Positions 1 through 12,621 of a stretch of 64,000 bases of DNA are shown one piece after another. Every line of letters starts with the position of its first letter. The stretch's first letter is position 1. Both the position numbers and the translations under genes were made by a program. The stretch covers positions 1 to 64,000 of the forward strand of contig SWDT01000151.1 in the NCBI GenBank assembly GCA_009193035.1. The letters are read 5' to 3'. This DNA comes from Halicephalobus mephisto (lineage: Eukaryota; Nematoda; Chromadorea; Rhabditida; Panagrolaimidae). The notes beneath the pieces were generated by a model. The model was not told the origin of the DNA, did no database searches, and saw nothing but the letters and a program-made list of their open reading frames with translations.

Positions 1-600
1 AACTGTTTTGTAGAAAAATGGTTTTTGATCAAAACCAGATTCTGAAAATTACACACATAATCTTCACATTAAGTGTATTTTGCATGGAAGTGATTGTTTT
101 TAGAATCCTATTCAGCATAATTATTTGATTTGAAAACATTCACAAAATGAATTTAATGTCAACATTCGAGGATACAGGCATGAAATCAGTGCTATTCAAC
201 TACTTGGATTATTATAGGTTTTAATGCCACATAATCGGGCAATTGAACTCGGTACACATGTACGTTCATCAGCGGAATAGATATTATTATGGACTGAAGG
301 CATCTTTATGATTTGTATTCAGTTGATAGCATCTCTTTGAAATTAACTTATAATAAAATCTATTTTACAACAACTGCACAATACAATACGAGATTGGTTT
401 AAATTAAGATTTCCTTTTACCATATCTTTGGCCACTTTTTATGCTAAGTTCCATTATATTTGAGAATGAAAAAGTTCTTGATTCTAGGGAATTTGTGGTA
501 AAAACGTAGTCTATTTTATGTAAAGTACATTAATCTTTGCCACGAATTGAAATTTAATTAGCCTTAACTGCTCTAATAACGGAGAAAGTTAGAAATAATC
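1..600 (-). repeat. Dispersed repeat, inverted copy with an internal insertion
   Basis: Bases 1-75 and about 346-600 are the reverse complement of about 11150-11470. A third copy of part of it lies at about 5035-5225 in the same orientation as the 11.2 kb copy. About 270 bases (76-345) are present here but absent at the matching point of the other copies, so either something inserted here or the others share a deletion. No coding capacity is seen. The rest of the left flank to 1106 holds nothing I recognise. Confidence 0.75.
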
Positions 601-1106
601 ATGAGGGCTTGATTTAATAAACCGCCAACGACAAGATAGACACCTTTTGCAGAAATATACGATAAAGTTAGACTTGGTAACCTTTAATATGCTACAGTAA
701 TCTGTTCTAGTTAATGGTCTTGAATTTAATTACTTACGTTGGAAATGAAAAAATAGAATATTACTACTCTCACTATGACGTATTGCAATTGATCGGAGTT
801 CAGGAAATTTCAACCATCTGCTTTCGACTTTCGCAATACTGCAGATTTCTATTGTTTGTTTTTTATTTTATTACCTTCTTTCATGTAGATTTCAGATAAA
901 GGTCATAGAGGTTAGAGATAAAGAATTTCAACGAGTAAAATATTTTTAATCTAATGTTCTAAAGTGCGAATCAGTCTTGTAGTTTGATTGATTAAACTTT
1001 ATTTCCTGTTTATGGAAAAACCTATGCTAGTTTTTTAGAGCATGATTATCAAAACAGTTGTTTTCGAAGATCATAATATCTCTCTGATGATTAAATATTA
1101 CTGAAT

Positions 1107-2155
1107 TTATTTAAGAATGGAGTTAATATTAGTAACTTGGAAGATTTTAGGTGGAGGAGATGACGAGTTCCTTACAAACAGTCTTTTCAGAGCATTTCTG
1201 TAGGGTTTGATCACTATCATTACTATCAATCCGTTGATGGGGGCGTGTAATGTCATAACATGGATCCCGACCTCAGAAACAACTGAAATTTCAGTTTTAT
1301 TTTTAAACCTAAATCGAACAACATACATCCCAAATTTCTAACTTCAAATAAAGCTAGAAACATCATAATGGAAATAGGAACACCTAGAGTAACAATAGGA
1401 GTCAAGAGCTGAATCCACATTGAGATCAACAGCTGTTTTTGAATGGTGTACGTAGTTTTCGTGAGAGAATCCTTCACAGATTTTAGTAAATCGGACGTCT
1501 TTACAGCCGAGAAGAATCCGATGAACGCAATTATCCCTATCTGAAGCGAAGATACAACTATATATATTAGTCCTAGAGAAGGTGTCTTGAAAGAAGAACA
1601 GATTCCCATTTGTACTAACGAAGCATACTCTGGAGATTCACTGTTGGTAAGATCCAGCAGTTCTTCTTTTGACTGATTGAAAGAAACAACGACTAGAACG
1701 ATTATTGTAGGAGTAGGGTAGATGAGACTAATAAGAAACAACCCTAAGAGTGAGTGCTTTGAATCAAACCATTTCGAGTTTCCAGAGAGGACAAAATACC
1801 GATATACACCGAGGAATACAAGACCTATTCCTACTAAACTCATGTTTACATTGAAGATTAGATAGTTCACTTGTGGACCCCAAACCATTCCAAAATGTCT
1901 ACAATATCCGGAGCAACAACTAGACATCGAAGGAAGAAGGAAATAAAGTCCGTAGAAGACAGTGTGGTGAATATCCATGATAAATGTGGTGACGACAGTA
2001 TATAAAAGATAATACTTGTAAAACCCCATAGCTTTAGGTGAATGGAAAATGATAAAATACATGGCCGGGATGTTAATGCCGAAATTGAGAGCTGTGTTTA
2101 TATGGAGTCTAGTTGAGAATTCATCTAGAACTTCTATCGTCACGTTGTGGGACAT
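1107..2155 (-). CDS. Srh/Sri-like 7TM chemoreceptor, paralogue 1
   Basis: Predicted chemosensory GPCR, 334 aa, two exons: 2155-1327 (829 nt, TM1-TM6) and 1282-1107 (TM7 and tail), joined over a 44-nt phase-1 intron with a GTATGT donor. The start at 2155 is preferred over an in-frame ATG at 2170 because it gives the 829-nt exon common to all 13 paralogues. An N-glycosylation site (NVT) lies at residues 4-6, TM1 near 20-40, a Cys cluster C80/C81/C85 before TM3, and an extracellular-loop Cys at 186 beside an NQS sequon. Exon 2 has the TM7 motif LHAPINGL followed by KPYR, characteristic of the Str superfamily. The KPYR tail favours Srh/Sri, but I cannot separate these families by eye. Ligand unknown. 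Confidence 0.9.
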
Positions 2156-3590
2156 TTTGAGAATAAACAAGCCAAAGATTAATACGCGTTGTGCTTGGAA
2201 GTAGGTAATTTAATTTCTTATAATGAGGCTGTATACTTAAGGATGAAGGTAACCCTGCATATTGCATAATGATCTTTGGTATTATGGGCGTTTTCTCCTA
2301 AAATTTTATTGATCAAATATTATTTTATAATAGATTTACCTCTAAATGAAAGCCTTCACCAGTAATATGAAAGAAAAAAAGCTTAAATAAAAGTGTTTCA
2401 TTCAAAGAGAAATTAATTGTGAGCCAATTTCACTTTGGATATTAAACATTGTAAATAATCGGCAAATTTAATTGTAATAAATTTAGTTTTGGAGTAAACT
2501 GTTGATGAGGTTATTTTTTGCAACAGAATCCCACTTATGCTTAAGAACGAATGAGTTCGTTATTATTTTCATGTAATTTGCGGTAAGAGTGGAATTGTTT
2601 CTCGTAAAGGTACATAAATCCCTTCAGAAAATGAAATTTAATTTACTTTAACTGTTTTACTAACTGAGAAAGGAGGAATCATCATAAAGCGTTGACTAAA
2701 CAAATAACCAAAAAAGAAATACATGATTTTTAAGAAAGTATATAGCAAGAGCATTCTTTTTTAATGATTTCCCATTTAGTATAATAATCTATTATTTTGA
2801 ATTCAATTGCATAAATGAGGAATAAAATAACAGAATACCACCATTTATACTGTGGTTTCTAAGGAGGATTTCGGTGTTTTAAAGATTTACTTTTGATTTC
2901 TATGAGGATCGAAGATTCCTACCGTATTTGATATTCTTATTGAAATTTAAGTTTTTTCATGCGGATTCAAACAGAGATGATAAGGAGGAGACAGTAAGAA
3001 AAGAGACATCGATTCATTAGGAGCTTGTGATAGAGAACTTCGAGAGGTTAGAGTGCTTAAAATTCTTTGCAATTCATTGACACAAATTAACATTTGTCTT
3101 TTGTATTTGTAAGGATTTAAATTCATTTTTCAGATGTCAGTGATTGTAACGGTTGTTCTTGAAAATTAAATCTTTCTCTTTCAACATTTCTACGAATTCT
3201 CCTTTCTACTGCTGCTGCAAGAATTCAAATCAATTTACCTCAACCGCTTTTTCGCTAAAAGATTAAAAAGGAAAATATCTTAGATGCACTTGATACCTTT
3301 ATTAAAATAAATTATGACTAATTACAGTACAATATCATCTGTTTTCACATACTAGTAATCAAAACATAATAAAAATTTTTTATATACGAAAGCAATTTAA
3401 AGATTCATAAACTATTCACCTAAAATCAGATGTTTATGATGTATCTTGATTGCTTCTATTCTACGTCTGTGAAGCATTTTCATTTCGACATAGGTTAGGA
3501 CAACATAGATGGTTTTCATCCAAATTGAATTTTCAGAGCATATTTTGATCTTGATTTTCTTGATAATTATTTTTCGGTAATTGCAAAACG
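2156..3590. other. Spacer with one dispersed repeat
   Basis: No gene is supported here. About 2515-2665 is the reverse complement of 9305-9480 and is related to 15420-15650, including a short hairpin core built on AACGAA/TTCGTT. The remainder is AT-rich single-copy-looking sequence. Confidence 0.6.
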
Positions 3591-4645
3591 TTAAATTTGT
3601 CGAAACATAGGATCAACATTAGTAATTCTGACTATGTGAACTGTGTGGAATACGGATTTACGCATGATGAACTTCTTCAAAACCTCCCTGTAGGACTTGA
3701 TTGTTAACAGTATCGTTAACCCGTTGATGGGGGCGTGCAACGTCATTATGTGGACTGCAATCTCATAAGCGACTAAAATGGAATTTTTACTTCGAAAACT
3801 CGATTAATGAACATACAGCTGAAATTCTCAGCTTCGAACAGGACCAGAAACATAATTATAGAAATGGGAATTGCTAGAATTAACATTGGAGTCAGAAGCT
3901 GAATCCATACAGAAACCAACAACTGCTTCTGAGTAGAATACATTGCCGTTGAGAAAGAGTTCTTCATTATTTTTAACATCCTTACTGTCCTGAGAACTAT
4001 AAAGAACCCGAGGAATGCGATTATCCCCATCTGAACAGCAGAAATCCCTATATAGAGGTACCCAAGAGTACGAGTCTTGACGGAGGAACAGATTCCCAGT
4101 TCAACTAACGAAGAATACTCGGGAGATTCGCTATTAATAAGATCAAGAAGTTCTTCTTTAGATTGGTTAAAAGAAGCAAAAATTAAAGCTATTACGGTAG
4201 GAATAGGGTAGATGAGACTAATAAGAAACAACCCTAGAAATGAACGTTTTGATTCAAACTTTCCCACATCATAACAAATGTAGAAGTAACGATAACAAGC
4301 AAGAGAAATGAGACCTATCCCGACTATGCTTGTGTTCACGTTGAGGATTAAATAATTCATCTGAGGACCCCAGAACATCCCAAGGTGCTTACAGTATCCC
4401 GAGCAACAACTGACCATGGAAGGGAGAAGGATGTAGATTCCGTAAAAGGCTGTCTGATGCAAGTCCATGATGAGTGTCGTCACTACTGTATATAATAGGT
4501 AATATTTATAGTATCCCATGGCTTCCGGAGAATGAAAAAGAATGACATACATGGCCGGGATGTTAATGCCGAGGTTGAGAGCTGTGTTTATATGGAGTCT
4601 AGTTGAGAATTCATCTAGAACTTCTATCGTCACGTTGTGGGGCAT
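3591..4645 (-). CDS. Srh/Sri-like 7TM chemoreceptor, paralogue 2
   Basis: Exons 4645-3817 (829 nt) and 3772-3591 (182 nt, the longest second exon of the set), 336 aa. It begins MPHNVTIEVLDEF; the NVT sequon and the Cys cluster at 80/81/85 are kept. The TM7 exon reads VHIMTLHAPINGL, but the usual KPYRDAL has become KSYREVL, and the tail lacks the proline-rich end of most paralogues. The frame is open throughout, so I call it intact, with a possibly altered TM7-helix 8 junction. The N-terminal 20 residues are nearly identical to paralogue 1. Confidence 0.88.
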
Positions 4646-5282
4646 TTTGAGAATAAACTAAAAGAATTCAAAAGTTGACATATGATTGGCTTGAAGCTAA
4701 GTAATTTAATGTTCTCAACGTAGACGACAAAGTTATAAACAAAAAATTTCTCATTATGTCGTAGATCTTGACGTAATTCATTATTTCTCTTAAATTCTCA
4801 ACGACGGCGTATTACTTATAATGAATTTACTCCATAGAAACTTTTGATAATGTCAAAGAACAAAAAGTTTAATTTGAGTGTTTCGTTTTAGACAAATCTT
4901 CAATACCAAAAATAAATTGATCAGTTTAAATCAAAAGACTGAATTCAATTACCACTGGAAAATCTCTGAAAATCATAATGAAGTTGTTCGTTCCTAAACA
5001 CAATGGAAACTAGCTTAAAGAGTAATCAAAGGTACAGTAAAATTTTAATTTAAACCAATCCCTTATTGCATTGTGCTATTGTTGTAAAATAGGTTTATTA
5101 CGCAAGGAAGATCATGTGTGTAGTTTTCGGAATCTGGTTTTTGATTCAAAAACCATTTTTTAGAAAACAATTTTAATTAATAAAAACAAGATTAGATTCC
5201 ACTCCAAGCTACCTCAAAGTAATCCTTCAGCTTCTTTTTGATTTCCTCAATAATTCTTCTCTGTCGGTGAGAAATATTAAAA
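4646..5282. repeat. Spacer carrying dispersed-repeat copy
   Basis: About 5035-5225 matches 11335-11525 in the same orientation and the left window edge in inverted orientation. Nothing coding is seen in the rest of the spacer. Confidence 0.65.
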
Positions 5283-6332
5283 TTACCTAAGCATGGTATC
5301 AGTGTTAGTGGCTTGGATAACCTGTATTGGGAGTGTTGAAGACTTGAACATGATCAATTTCTTCAGAGCATCCCTGTAGGGCTTGATCATCAAGATTATT
5401 GTTAACCCATTCAGAGGAGCATGCAACGTCATTAAGTGGACCGCAAGCTCAGGAAAAACTGAAATTGGATTTTATTTCAGAAATACTACATTAGTAAACG
5501 TACAGCTGAGAAATCTAATTTTAAATATAGCTATCACCATAATTACTGAAATAGGAGTAGTCAGAGTAAAAATAGGAATCAGCATCTGGAGCCATAGTGT
5601 AAACAGCAACTGCTTATGAGCAGCATATGTCGCCGCCGTGAGGGAATTCTTGATCAATTTTAGCATGCGTCCTGTCTTCACGGAGAAAAAGAATCCGAGA
5701 AACTCGAGAAAACCTATCTGGGCAGCAGCTGTGCCTATGTACAAAAATCCGCGAAAGCGGGTCTTCAAGGAAGCACAAATCCCCATTTCTACTAATGAAG
5801 CATACTCAGGAGATTCATTATTAATAAGATCGAGAAGTTCCTGTTGAGATTGGTTGAACATAGCTACAACCAGAGCAGCTACTGTAGGAAAAGAGTAGAC
5901 AATACCGAGAACTACCAAGCACGGTAGTGAATATTTAGTTTCGAACCACTTCAGCTCTCCGTAAACGGAGAAGAACCGGTACGCGGCGAGAGATAACAAG
6001 CCTAGTCCCATTAAACTCATGTTCAAGTTCAAAATCAAGAAGTTCACTTGGGGACCCCAGACCGGTCCAAGGTATCTACAGTATCCTGCACAACATTCAG
6101 CCATGGAGGGGAGGAGAACGTAGATTCCGTAGAAAATTGTCTGATGTAGGTCCATAATGAATGTCGTCATTACTGTATATAATAGGTAGTATTTATAATA
6201 CCCCATTGGCTTTCAGGAGTGGAATATAATGAGGTACATAGCTGGGACGTTAACGACTATGTTCAGCACTGTGTTTACATGAAGTCTCTGTGACAATCCA
6301 TCTAAGATTTCTATTGTCACATTGCGGGACAT
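5283..6332 (-). pseudogene. Srh/Sri-like chemoreceptor with in-frame stop in TM1 (paralogue 3)
   Basis: Exons 6332-5504 (829 nt) and 5458-5283 (176 nt), a 45-nt intron with a GTACGT donor. The frame is open except for one TGA (plus-strand TCA at 6213-6215) at codon 40, at the end of TM1, where paralogues have Ser, Pro or Thr. Reading resumes at Met43, so a simple ORF call would start at 6206 and miss TM1. Both the 829-nt exon length and a complete TM7 exon (VHLMTLHAPLNGL, KPYRDALKKL) are kept, so the lesion is either young, a segregating null allele, a readthrough codon or a sequencing error. The start context ATGTCCCGC and the NVT sequon are normal. Confidence 0.8.
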
Positions 6333-7054
6333 TTTGAAAGTAAAATAAGGAAGGTAAAGCTGACTATTTATTGGACTTGACAGCAGGTAATTGGATTTTC
6401 CATCGTTAGACCATTACACAAAAGACAAGTGTTTATTCCATCTTAGGTTATGATACAGCTTGTGTTTGCTTACTAGCCTTTATCGATGAAGAACTTTAAT
6501 ACGCCATATTTAGTGTAAAATGATCTGATAATGATCTCGAAGATTAAAGAATTTAACTCAGAATTGTTGATCTTAGGAAATCTTGAAATTTTGAAGAGAA
6601 CTAATTTTGTTTGAGGTTGAGGACCTTAAAGTCGATTTCCCATCAAATGATAAATTATCTTCCATCAAGTAGTCTTTGGAGATTATGATTTATCCGCTCA
6701 TTTCTAAATACAAGCGGAATAAGTGCTAAAGTAATATAACAAATTGTAGCCTAAGAAAGAATCCATTTCGATGTAATTAGTCGAGGTTTTAAATTCCAAA
6801 TTCAAATCCAGTTCTATATTAAGATCTTTGATTTAAATTTTCTCTTTGTTCTCTCACTATTGAAAATATGTTTATTGTGACATAAATCTGTTATGGAAAA
6901 AGCATTCCAATAATGAAATTTAACAAGGAAATGTGGACTGCATTATCGCACATTATATAAGACTGAGTTTAGTTTTACGACCTGACTGTAGACATTTCAA
7001 TTACGTCTAAGCTAAATAAAGGAAATTTTAACCTTTTTCATTTTACTTTCAAAA
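6333..7054. other. Divergent intergenic region between head-to-head receptor genes
   Basis: This separates minus-strand paralogue 3 from plus-strand paralogue 4, so both promoters should lie here. The segment about 6860-6970 resembles blocks upstream of the later plus-strand paralogues (shared TAAAT-TGTT-GAAAA-AATT words in the same order). A pyrimidine-rich stretch precedes the ATG at 7055. No ORF is supported. Confidence 0.5.
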
Positions 7055-8100
7055 ATGTCCTACAATGTGACGGTAGAAGTTCTAGATAGATTCTCAAGCA
7101 GACTTCATATAAACACGGCTTTAAATCTAGTCATCAACATCCCGACGATGTACCTTATCATCTTCCATTCCTCGAAGCCAATGGGATATTACAAGTATTA
7201 TCTTCTATATTCTGTTGTCACTACATTTATCATGGATCTGCATCAATCCGTCGTTTATGGAGTCTATTTCCTCTTCCCATCGATGATACACTGTTGCTTA
7301 GGATACTGTAGATACCTTGGACCAGTCTGGGGTCCCCAAGTGAACTTTCTGATATTGAATTTGAACACGTGTATAATGGGAGTTGGCCTGTTTTCCCTTG
7401 TCGCATACCGATACTGCTCCGTTTACGGGAAGTTGAAGTGGTTTGAATCAAAGTATTCACTGTTAAGTGTGTTTGTTTTCGGAGTGGTCTACTGTATTCC
7501 TATTGCAGTAATTCTCATCTTAGCTATGTTCAACCAGTCAAAAGAAGAACTTCTCGAGATCGCTAATGAAGAGGTTCCGGAATATGTTTCGGTGGTGCAA
7601 ATGGAAAACTGTGTTTCCACGAAGACCCGTTCTCTAGGGTATATCTATATAGGCGTAACAGCTATCCATGTAGGGTTCATCGATTCCCTGGCGTTCTTTT
7701 TGTCTTTCAAGACAGTTGCTTTATTAAAGTCAATGAAGAATTCTTTCTCCAAGTCGACATATGCTGCTCAGAAGCAATTATTGATTACACTATTGCTTCA
7801 GATGCTGATTCCTATTTTCACTATTATCATTCCTATTGCAATAATCATGTCATTAATCATTTTCGATAATAAATATTCCGGTTGTATGTCTCTTCATTGA
7901 ATGTTCTCAAAAAAGATTAAGTTTTAGATTTTTCCGAGATTGCAGTCCACCTAATGACATTGCACGCCCCTCTCAACGGACTTACAATAATGGTAACTAT
8001 CAAGCCTTACAGGGATGCATTGAAGAAGTTTATCAGAAATCCACGGTTTTTTCGATTCAGGCTACCTCAAGTCGCTAGTTCTGAATTCATTTTTCTATAA
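7055..8100 (+). CDS. Srh/Sri-like 7TM chemoreceptor, paralogue 4
   Basis: Exons 7055-7883 and 7928-8100 with a 44-nt intron; 333 aa. The first ~160 nt are almost identical to paralogue 10 at 20236, after which the two genes diverge, suggesting conversion or unequal exchange. The extracellular-loop segment around residue 183 is unusual (MENCVSTK rather than MGICSSFK), but Cys186 is kept. The codon split by the intron gives Tyr rather than the usual Phe. TM7 is VHLMTLHAPLNGL, KPYRDALKKF. The tail lacks the poly-proline end. It is the only plus-strand gene in the left half of the array. Confidence 0.9.
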
Positions 8101-9579
8101 TTATAGTGCTTCTTAATTATCGGAATCAGTTCTGAAGAAAATTTATAACAATAGTCTTCAATGAAATCTCAGTAAAAGTATTTTATTTTAACATTGATTA
8201 GGATACATTAAAGAATTCTAGAGTTACAAAATAAATATAATCAGGATATCCCATGGATATTTATATTTGGATGAATCGTGCATATGTCTCTTCATTACCT
8301 AAAGAGAACTAAAACGATTTTCATGAACTCGATTGCTGATCTAACGTAGATAATTATATCGTATAATAATTGATTGACTGCTTTTGATGAAAGTATTAAA
8401 TAAATTTAGAATTTGTTTTCTTACAAATTTCTTAATGACTACTGAGGCCGAGATGACAACAATTGGAGCGAATGGTTTGAATAATGGGAAAAAAGGAGAA
8501 CTAATAGAAGCGTCAAAAATGGCGATTCTGATCGTCGAAAAAATATCTCCATTGTGAAGTCTTGGAAATTGCTTTAGATCATTATGTTCATGGAGAGCAG
8601 GGCTCAACTTGTCTGATTAAACGGTAGAAGCTGTGTAACGTCTCGAGAATGCCCAATCAACAGCTTCAAATCAGTCCAAATTCCCTCCTTTCTAATCCCT
8701 AACTCTTTTATCTCAAGTCTGAATAATAAAAAATAAATTACGATAAAAAAGTTATACAACAGAAATCTACAGTTCTCACAGAAGTTAAGAGGAGACTTTT
8801 CAAAGTGTAGGCATAAAGACCGGAGTTAAACCAGAACGGCGTAGACACAATGCCCAAAGCTCCGCCCAGTCAGCCGATGCCTGTGAAGTGAGACTAAAGT
8901 GTTAGAGAGTTAGTCTTTGAGAAATTCCAGCTTCAGACTGGTCCGAGTTTGACTTCAGTCAAACAAGGACCTTTCCTCTCTTTATTCTATGTTTATGTTG
9001 AGATAAACAAGAGTAATTGCTAATAGTAGGAATCAACAGTTTTCCGCCTAATCAAGGAGCTTCCAAGATGTCACACCATCTACAATCCTTCTTACTACTT
9101 ATCTTACTACCCTTTACTTTACTACAAAAGCAACAAAACTTTGAAAACATCATAATGAAAGGCATATTGTTCTATTTCCTCATCTTCGCGTTTAGTAATT
9201 AAATTTGAAAAAAATCAATCATAATAAATTACTGCACCACATAAAAAATTGACAAAAATTAATTAATTCTACCATATATTTCTTTTTTGACAATTCATTA
9301 AATCGATACCCCTTGGTGATTTCTACTTTCTCAGTTATTAGAGCAGTTAAAACTAATTAAATTTCAATTCGTGCAAAGATTAATGTACTTTCCCAAGAAG
9401 TAAACTCACTCTTACTGCGAATTTTATGACAATATTAACGAACTCATTCGTTCTTAAGTATAGGCTTGATTTTATTGCGAACGGTAATTCAATCAACAGT
9501 TAACTTCAAAACGAGATCAATCATATTATCTTTTTCTCCACTTATGACTGTTACACTTCGGTGTTTAGAGGAGATAAAA
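8101..9579. other. Spacer with two dispersed repeats
   Basis: About 8805-9045 is the reverse complement of 25575-25815 (LTR-like element, listed separately), and about 9305-9480 belongs to the family seen at 2515 and 15420. An ORF-sized open stretch on minus at 8341-8607 has no recognisable domain and I do not call it. Confidence 0.55.
8805..9045 (-). mobile_element. LTR-like dispersed repeat, copy 1
   Basis: This is roughly 240 nt of higher GC than its surroundings, matching 25575-25815 in inverted orientation with only scattered differences. In the sense direction it starts near CGGAAAACTGTTG, has TTTATG/AATAAA-like words and ends in GC-rich sequence. No ORF or reverse-transcriptase remnant adjoins it. 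A solo LTR is my best guess; a non-autonomous DNA element is also possible. Confidence 0.45.
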
Positions 9580-10623
9580 CTATTCCAGCATAGCATCAGT
9601 AGCAGTTATTTGCACGGTTCGTGTTGGAGGTGGCGACTTACGGAAAATGAACTTCTTTAAAGTGTCCCTATAAGGCTTGATAGTCAGGATGATCGTTAGT
9701 CCATTCAGAGGGGCATGTAATGTCATCATGTGGACAATAATTTCAGAATAAACTAAAATTTAATTTTTTATAGAAATTAGATTAAGTAACATACAGCTCG
9801 AATGTTTAGCGTTGAATATAAATAATACCATAAGCGTTCCAATAGGAATAGCTAGAGTAATAAATGGAATTGCATTCTGGAGTACCATCGAGATTACTAA
9901 TTGCTTTTGAGCAGCATATGTGGCTGGTGATAGAGAGTTCTTCAACGCTTTCAGCGCAGTGACCGTTTTGTAGACCAAGAAGATCCCAAGAGATTGCACT
10001 AATCCTACCTGGATAGCCCCTATCACCATGTACAAGTACTCAAAACTGCGGATTGTGAATGTAGAGCAGAAGTTCATTTTGAATAAAAACAAATATTCTG
10101 GATATTCTACAGTAATATAGTCAAGCATCTCTTCTTGTGAAGTATTGAGAACAGAGAAAAGCACAATAGCTATTGTAGGAATAGGATAGATGACTCCAAA
10201 AAGGAACAAGCCTGGGATTGAATACTTGGAATCAAACCACTTCGAGTCTCCGTAGACAGAGAAATATCGATAACCACCAAGGGAAACTAAGCCTATTCCG
10301 ACTATGCTGATGTTCAAATTGAGGATTATATAGTTTACCTCTGGGCCCCAAATTATTCCAAAGTATCTACAGTATCCCGAGCAACAACTGCACAGGGAAG
10401 GTAGAAGGACATACATCTCGTAAATAAATGTCTGGTGAACGTCCATCATAATTGTGATAACTACTGTGTACAATAAGTAATACTTGTAAAATCCCATTGC
10501 TTTGGTTGAATGAAAGATGATGAGGTACATAGCTGGGATATTAATGACGAAATTGAGTACCGAGTTTATGTGGAGTCTATGTGAGAATTCATCGAGAACT
10601 TCTATCGTCACATTGGAGGACAT
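9580..10623 (-). CDS. Srh/Sri-like 7TM chemoreceptor, paralogue 5
   Basis: Exons 10623-9795 and 9752-9580; 42-nt intron; 333 aa. It is the downstream member of a tandem duplicate with paralogue 6: coding and upstream sequence match over about 1.6 kb, with central segments nearly identical. The FNQS sequon region is replaced by LNTSQEEM, still NxS. The extracellular loop reads MNFCSTFT with Cys186 kept. The intron is closely similar to those of plus-strand paralogues 8 and 11, although the genes lie 6-12 kb away and on the other strand. The tail carries the SPPP motif also found in paralogue 6. Confidence 0.9.
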
Positions 10624-11572
10624 TTTGCGAACAAAATGAAGAAAGTTAGCATTTACTTCATGTTTGACATGTAATTAGATTTTATGGAATTAGGCCATAA
10701 AATTAAAGAAGTCTAATGTAATGCACTCAGTTGGGAACTAAGATACAACCTATGTTGCTCTAAATTGCACCTCCTAACGTGCTTGTTAATAGCAAATTGG
10801 TTTTAGAATAGACACGTTTCCTATAACTATATGAAACATAAAGTCTTAATTAGAATAGCGATCATGAATGTTTCAAATCCGAGATGACCTAAAATTGATT
10901 TAAAATTTTAAGATATATTTGAGTGTAATTTTTTATCTTTCACCACCTCTGCTAATGTGGTTACTATTGAAGAAATATGTTGAAAAATCACTCTTCTAAT
11001 TTTATTTCCAAAACAAAATTACGTCAGCATTTAAATGTAATCCAAGATCTGTCCAAAGGTAATTTGAAATTTCAAAATTGACAGTTTTAAAATTAAATTG
11101 TTCCCGATTTCCACCCACTGTTAATGTGGTGTTCTCTGGGAGCTAAATCTACTTTCTCCGTTATTAGAGCAGTTAAGGCTAATTAAATTTCAATTCGTGC
11201 AAAGATTAATGTACTTCTTATAAAATAGACTATATTTTTATCACAAATTCCCTCAAAATCAAGAACTTTTTTATTCTCAAATATAATGGAACTTAGTATA
11301 AAAAGTGACGAAAGATATGGTAAAAGGAAATCTTAATTTAAACCAATCTCGTATTGCATTGTGCAGTTGTTGTAAAATAGGTTTATTACGAAATGAAGAT
11401 CATGTGTGTAGTTTTCGGAATCTGGTTTTTGACTCAAAAACGATTTCCTACAAAACAGTTTTAATTAATAAAAACAGTATTGGATTCCACTCCAAACTAC
11501 CTCAAAGTAATCCCTCAGCTTCTTTTCTTCATTTTGCCACTGCTACACTTCGATGTTTAGGGGAGATTAAAA
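10624..11572. repeat. Duplicated upstream flank plus dispersed repeat
   Basis: 10624-11145 matches 12622-13150 (the flank of paralogue 6) closely, marking the extent of the tandem duplication. About 11150-11525 is the third copy of the repeat at the left window edge and at 5035. No gene is supported. Confidence 0.7.
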
Positions 11573-12621
11573 CTACCTCAGCATAGCATCAGTGGCAGTA
11601 ACCTGTACAGCTCGCATTGGAGGAGGTGGCGACTTACGAAAAATAAACTTCTTCAGAGCATCTCTATATGGCTTGATTACCAAGATTATGCTCAGGCCGT
11701 TAAGCGGAGCATGTAGCGTCATTATATGAATTGAAATCTCAGAAGCAACTAAAAATCAATTTTTATTATATCAATTAGATCCAGAAACATACAGTTGGAA
11801 TATTCCACTCTGAATCCTCCTAATGTCATAAGTGTTCCCATAGGGATAGCTAGAGTAATAAATGGAATCGCATTCTGGAGTACCATCGAGATTACTAATT
11901 GCTTTTGAGCAGCATAAGTGGCTGGTGATAGAGAGTTCTTCAACGCTTTCAGCGCAGTGACCGTTTTGTAGACCAAGAAGATCCCAAGAGATTGCACTAA
12001 TCCTACCTGGATAGCCCCTATCACCATGTACAAGTACTCAAGTCCACGAATTATAAATGTGGTGCACATGCCCATTTTAAATAAAGATGAAAATTCTGGA
12101 TATTCTACAGTAATATAGTCAAGCATCTCTTCTTGTGAAGTATTGAAGACAGCGAAAAGCATAATAGCTATTGTAGGAATAGGATAGATGACTCCAAAAA
12201 GGAACAAGCCTGGGATTGAATACCTGGAATCAAACCACTTCGAGTCTCCGTAGACAGACAAATAACGATATCCAGCGAGTGAGACAAGGCCTATTCCCAC
12301 TATGCTGATGTTCAGGTTGAAAATCACGTAATTCACTTGTGAACCCCAAGTTATTCCAAAGTGCCTACAGTATCCCGAGCAACAACTGCACAGGGAAGGC
12401 AGAAGGACATACATTCCGTAGAAAAATGTTTGATGAACGTCCAGCATGATAGTGATGACTACTGTGTACAATAAGTAATACTTGTAAAATCCCATTGCTT
12501 TAGAGGAATGGAAGAGAATCAGATATATAGCTGGGATGTTGACAACGAAATTGAGACCCGAGTTTATGTGGAGTCTGTGTGAGAATCTGTCGAGAACTTC
12601 TATCGTCACATTGGAGGACAT
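11573..12621 (-). CDS. Srh/Sri-like 7TM chemoreceptor, paralogue 6
   Basis: Exons 12621-11793 and 11748-11573; 44-nt intron; 334 aa. Start-to-start distance to paralogue 5 is 1998 nt. Differences from its twin concentrate at the extracellular loop (MGMCTTFI against MNFCSTFT), at the end of exon 1 and in exon 2 (VSEISIHIMTLHAPLNGL region), whereas TM5-TM6 is almost identical. Divergence is therefore focused on likely ligand-facing or terminal parts, or conversion has homogenised the middle. The frame is intact. Confidence 0.9.

Noticed and set aside
8341..8607. 88-codon minus-strand ORF between receptor genes
   Set aside because: No domain, no receptor similarity, no splice context; length expected by chance in this composition.
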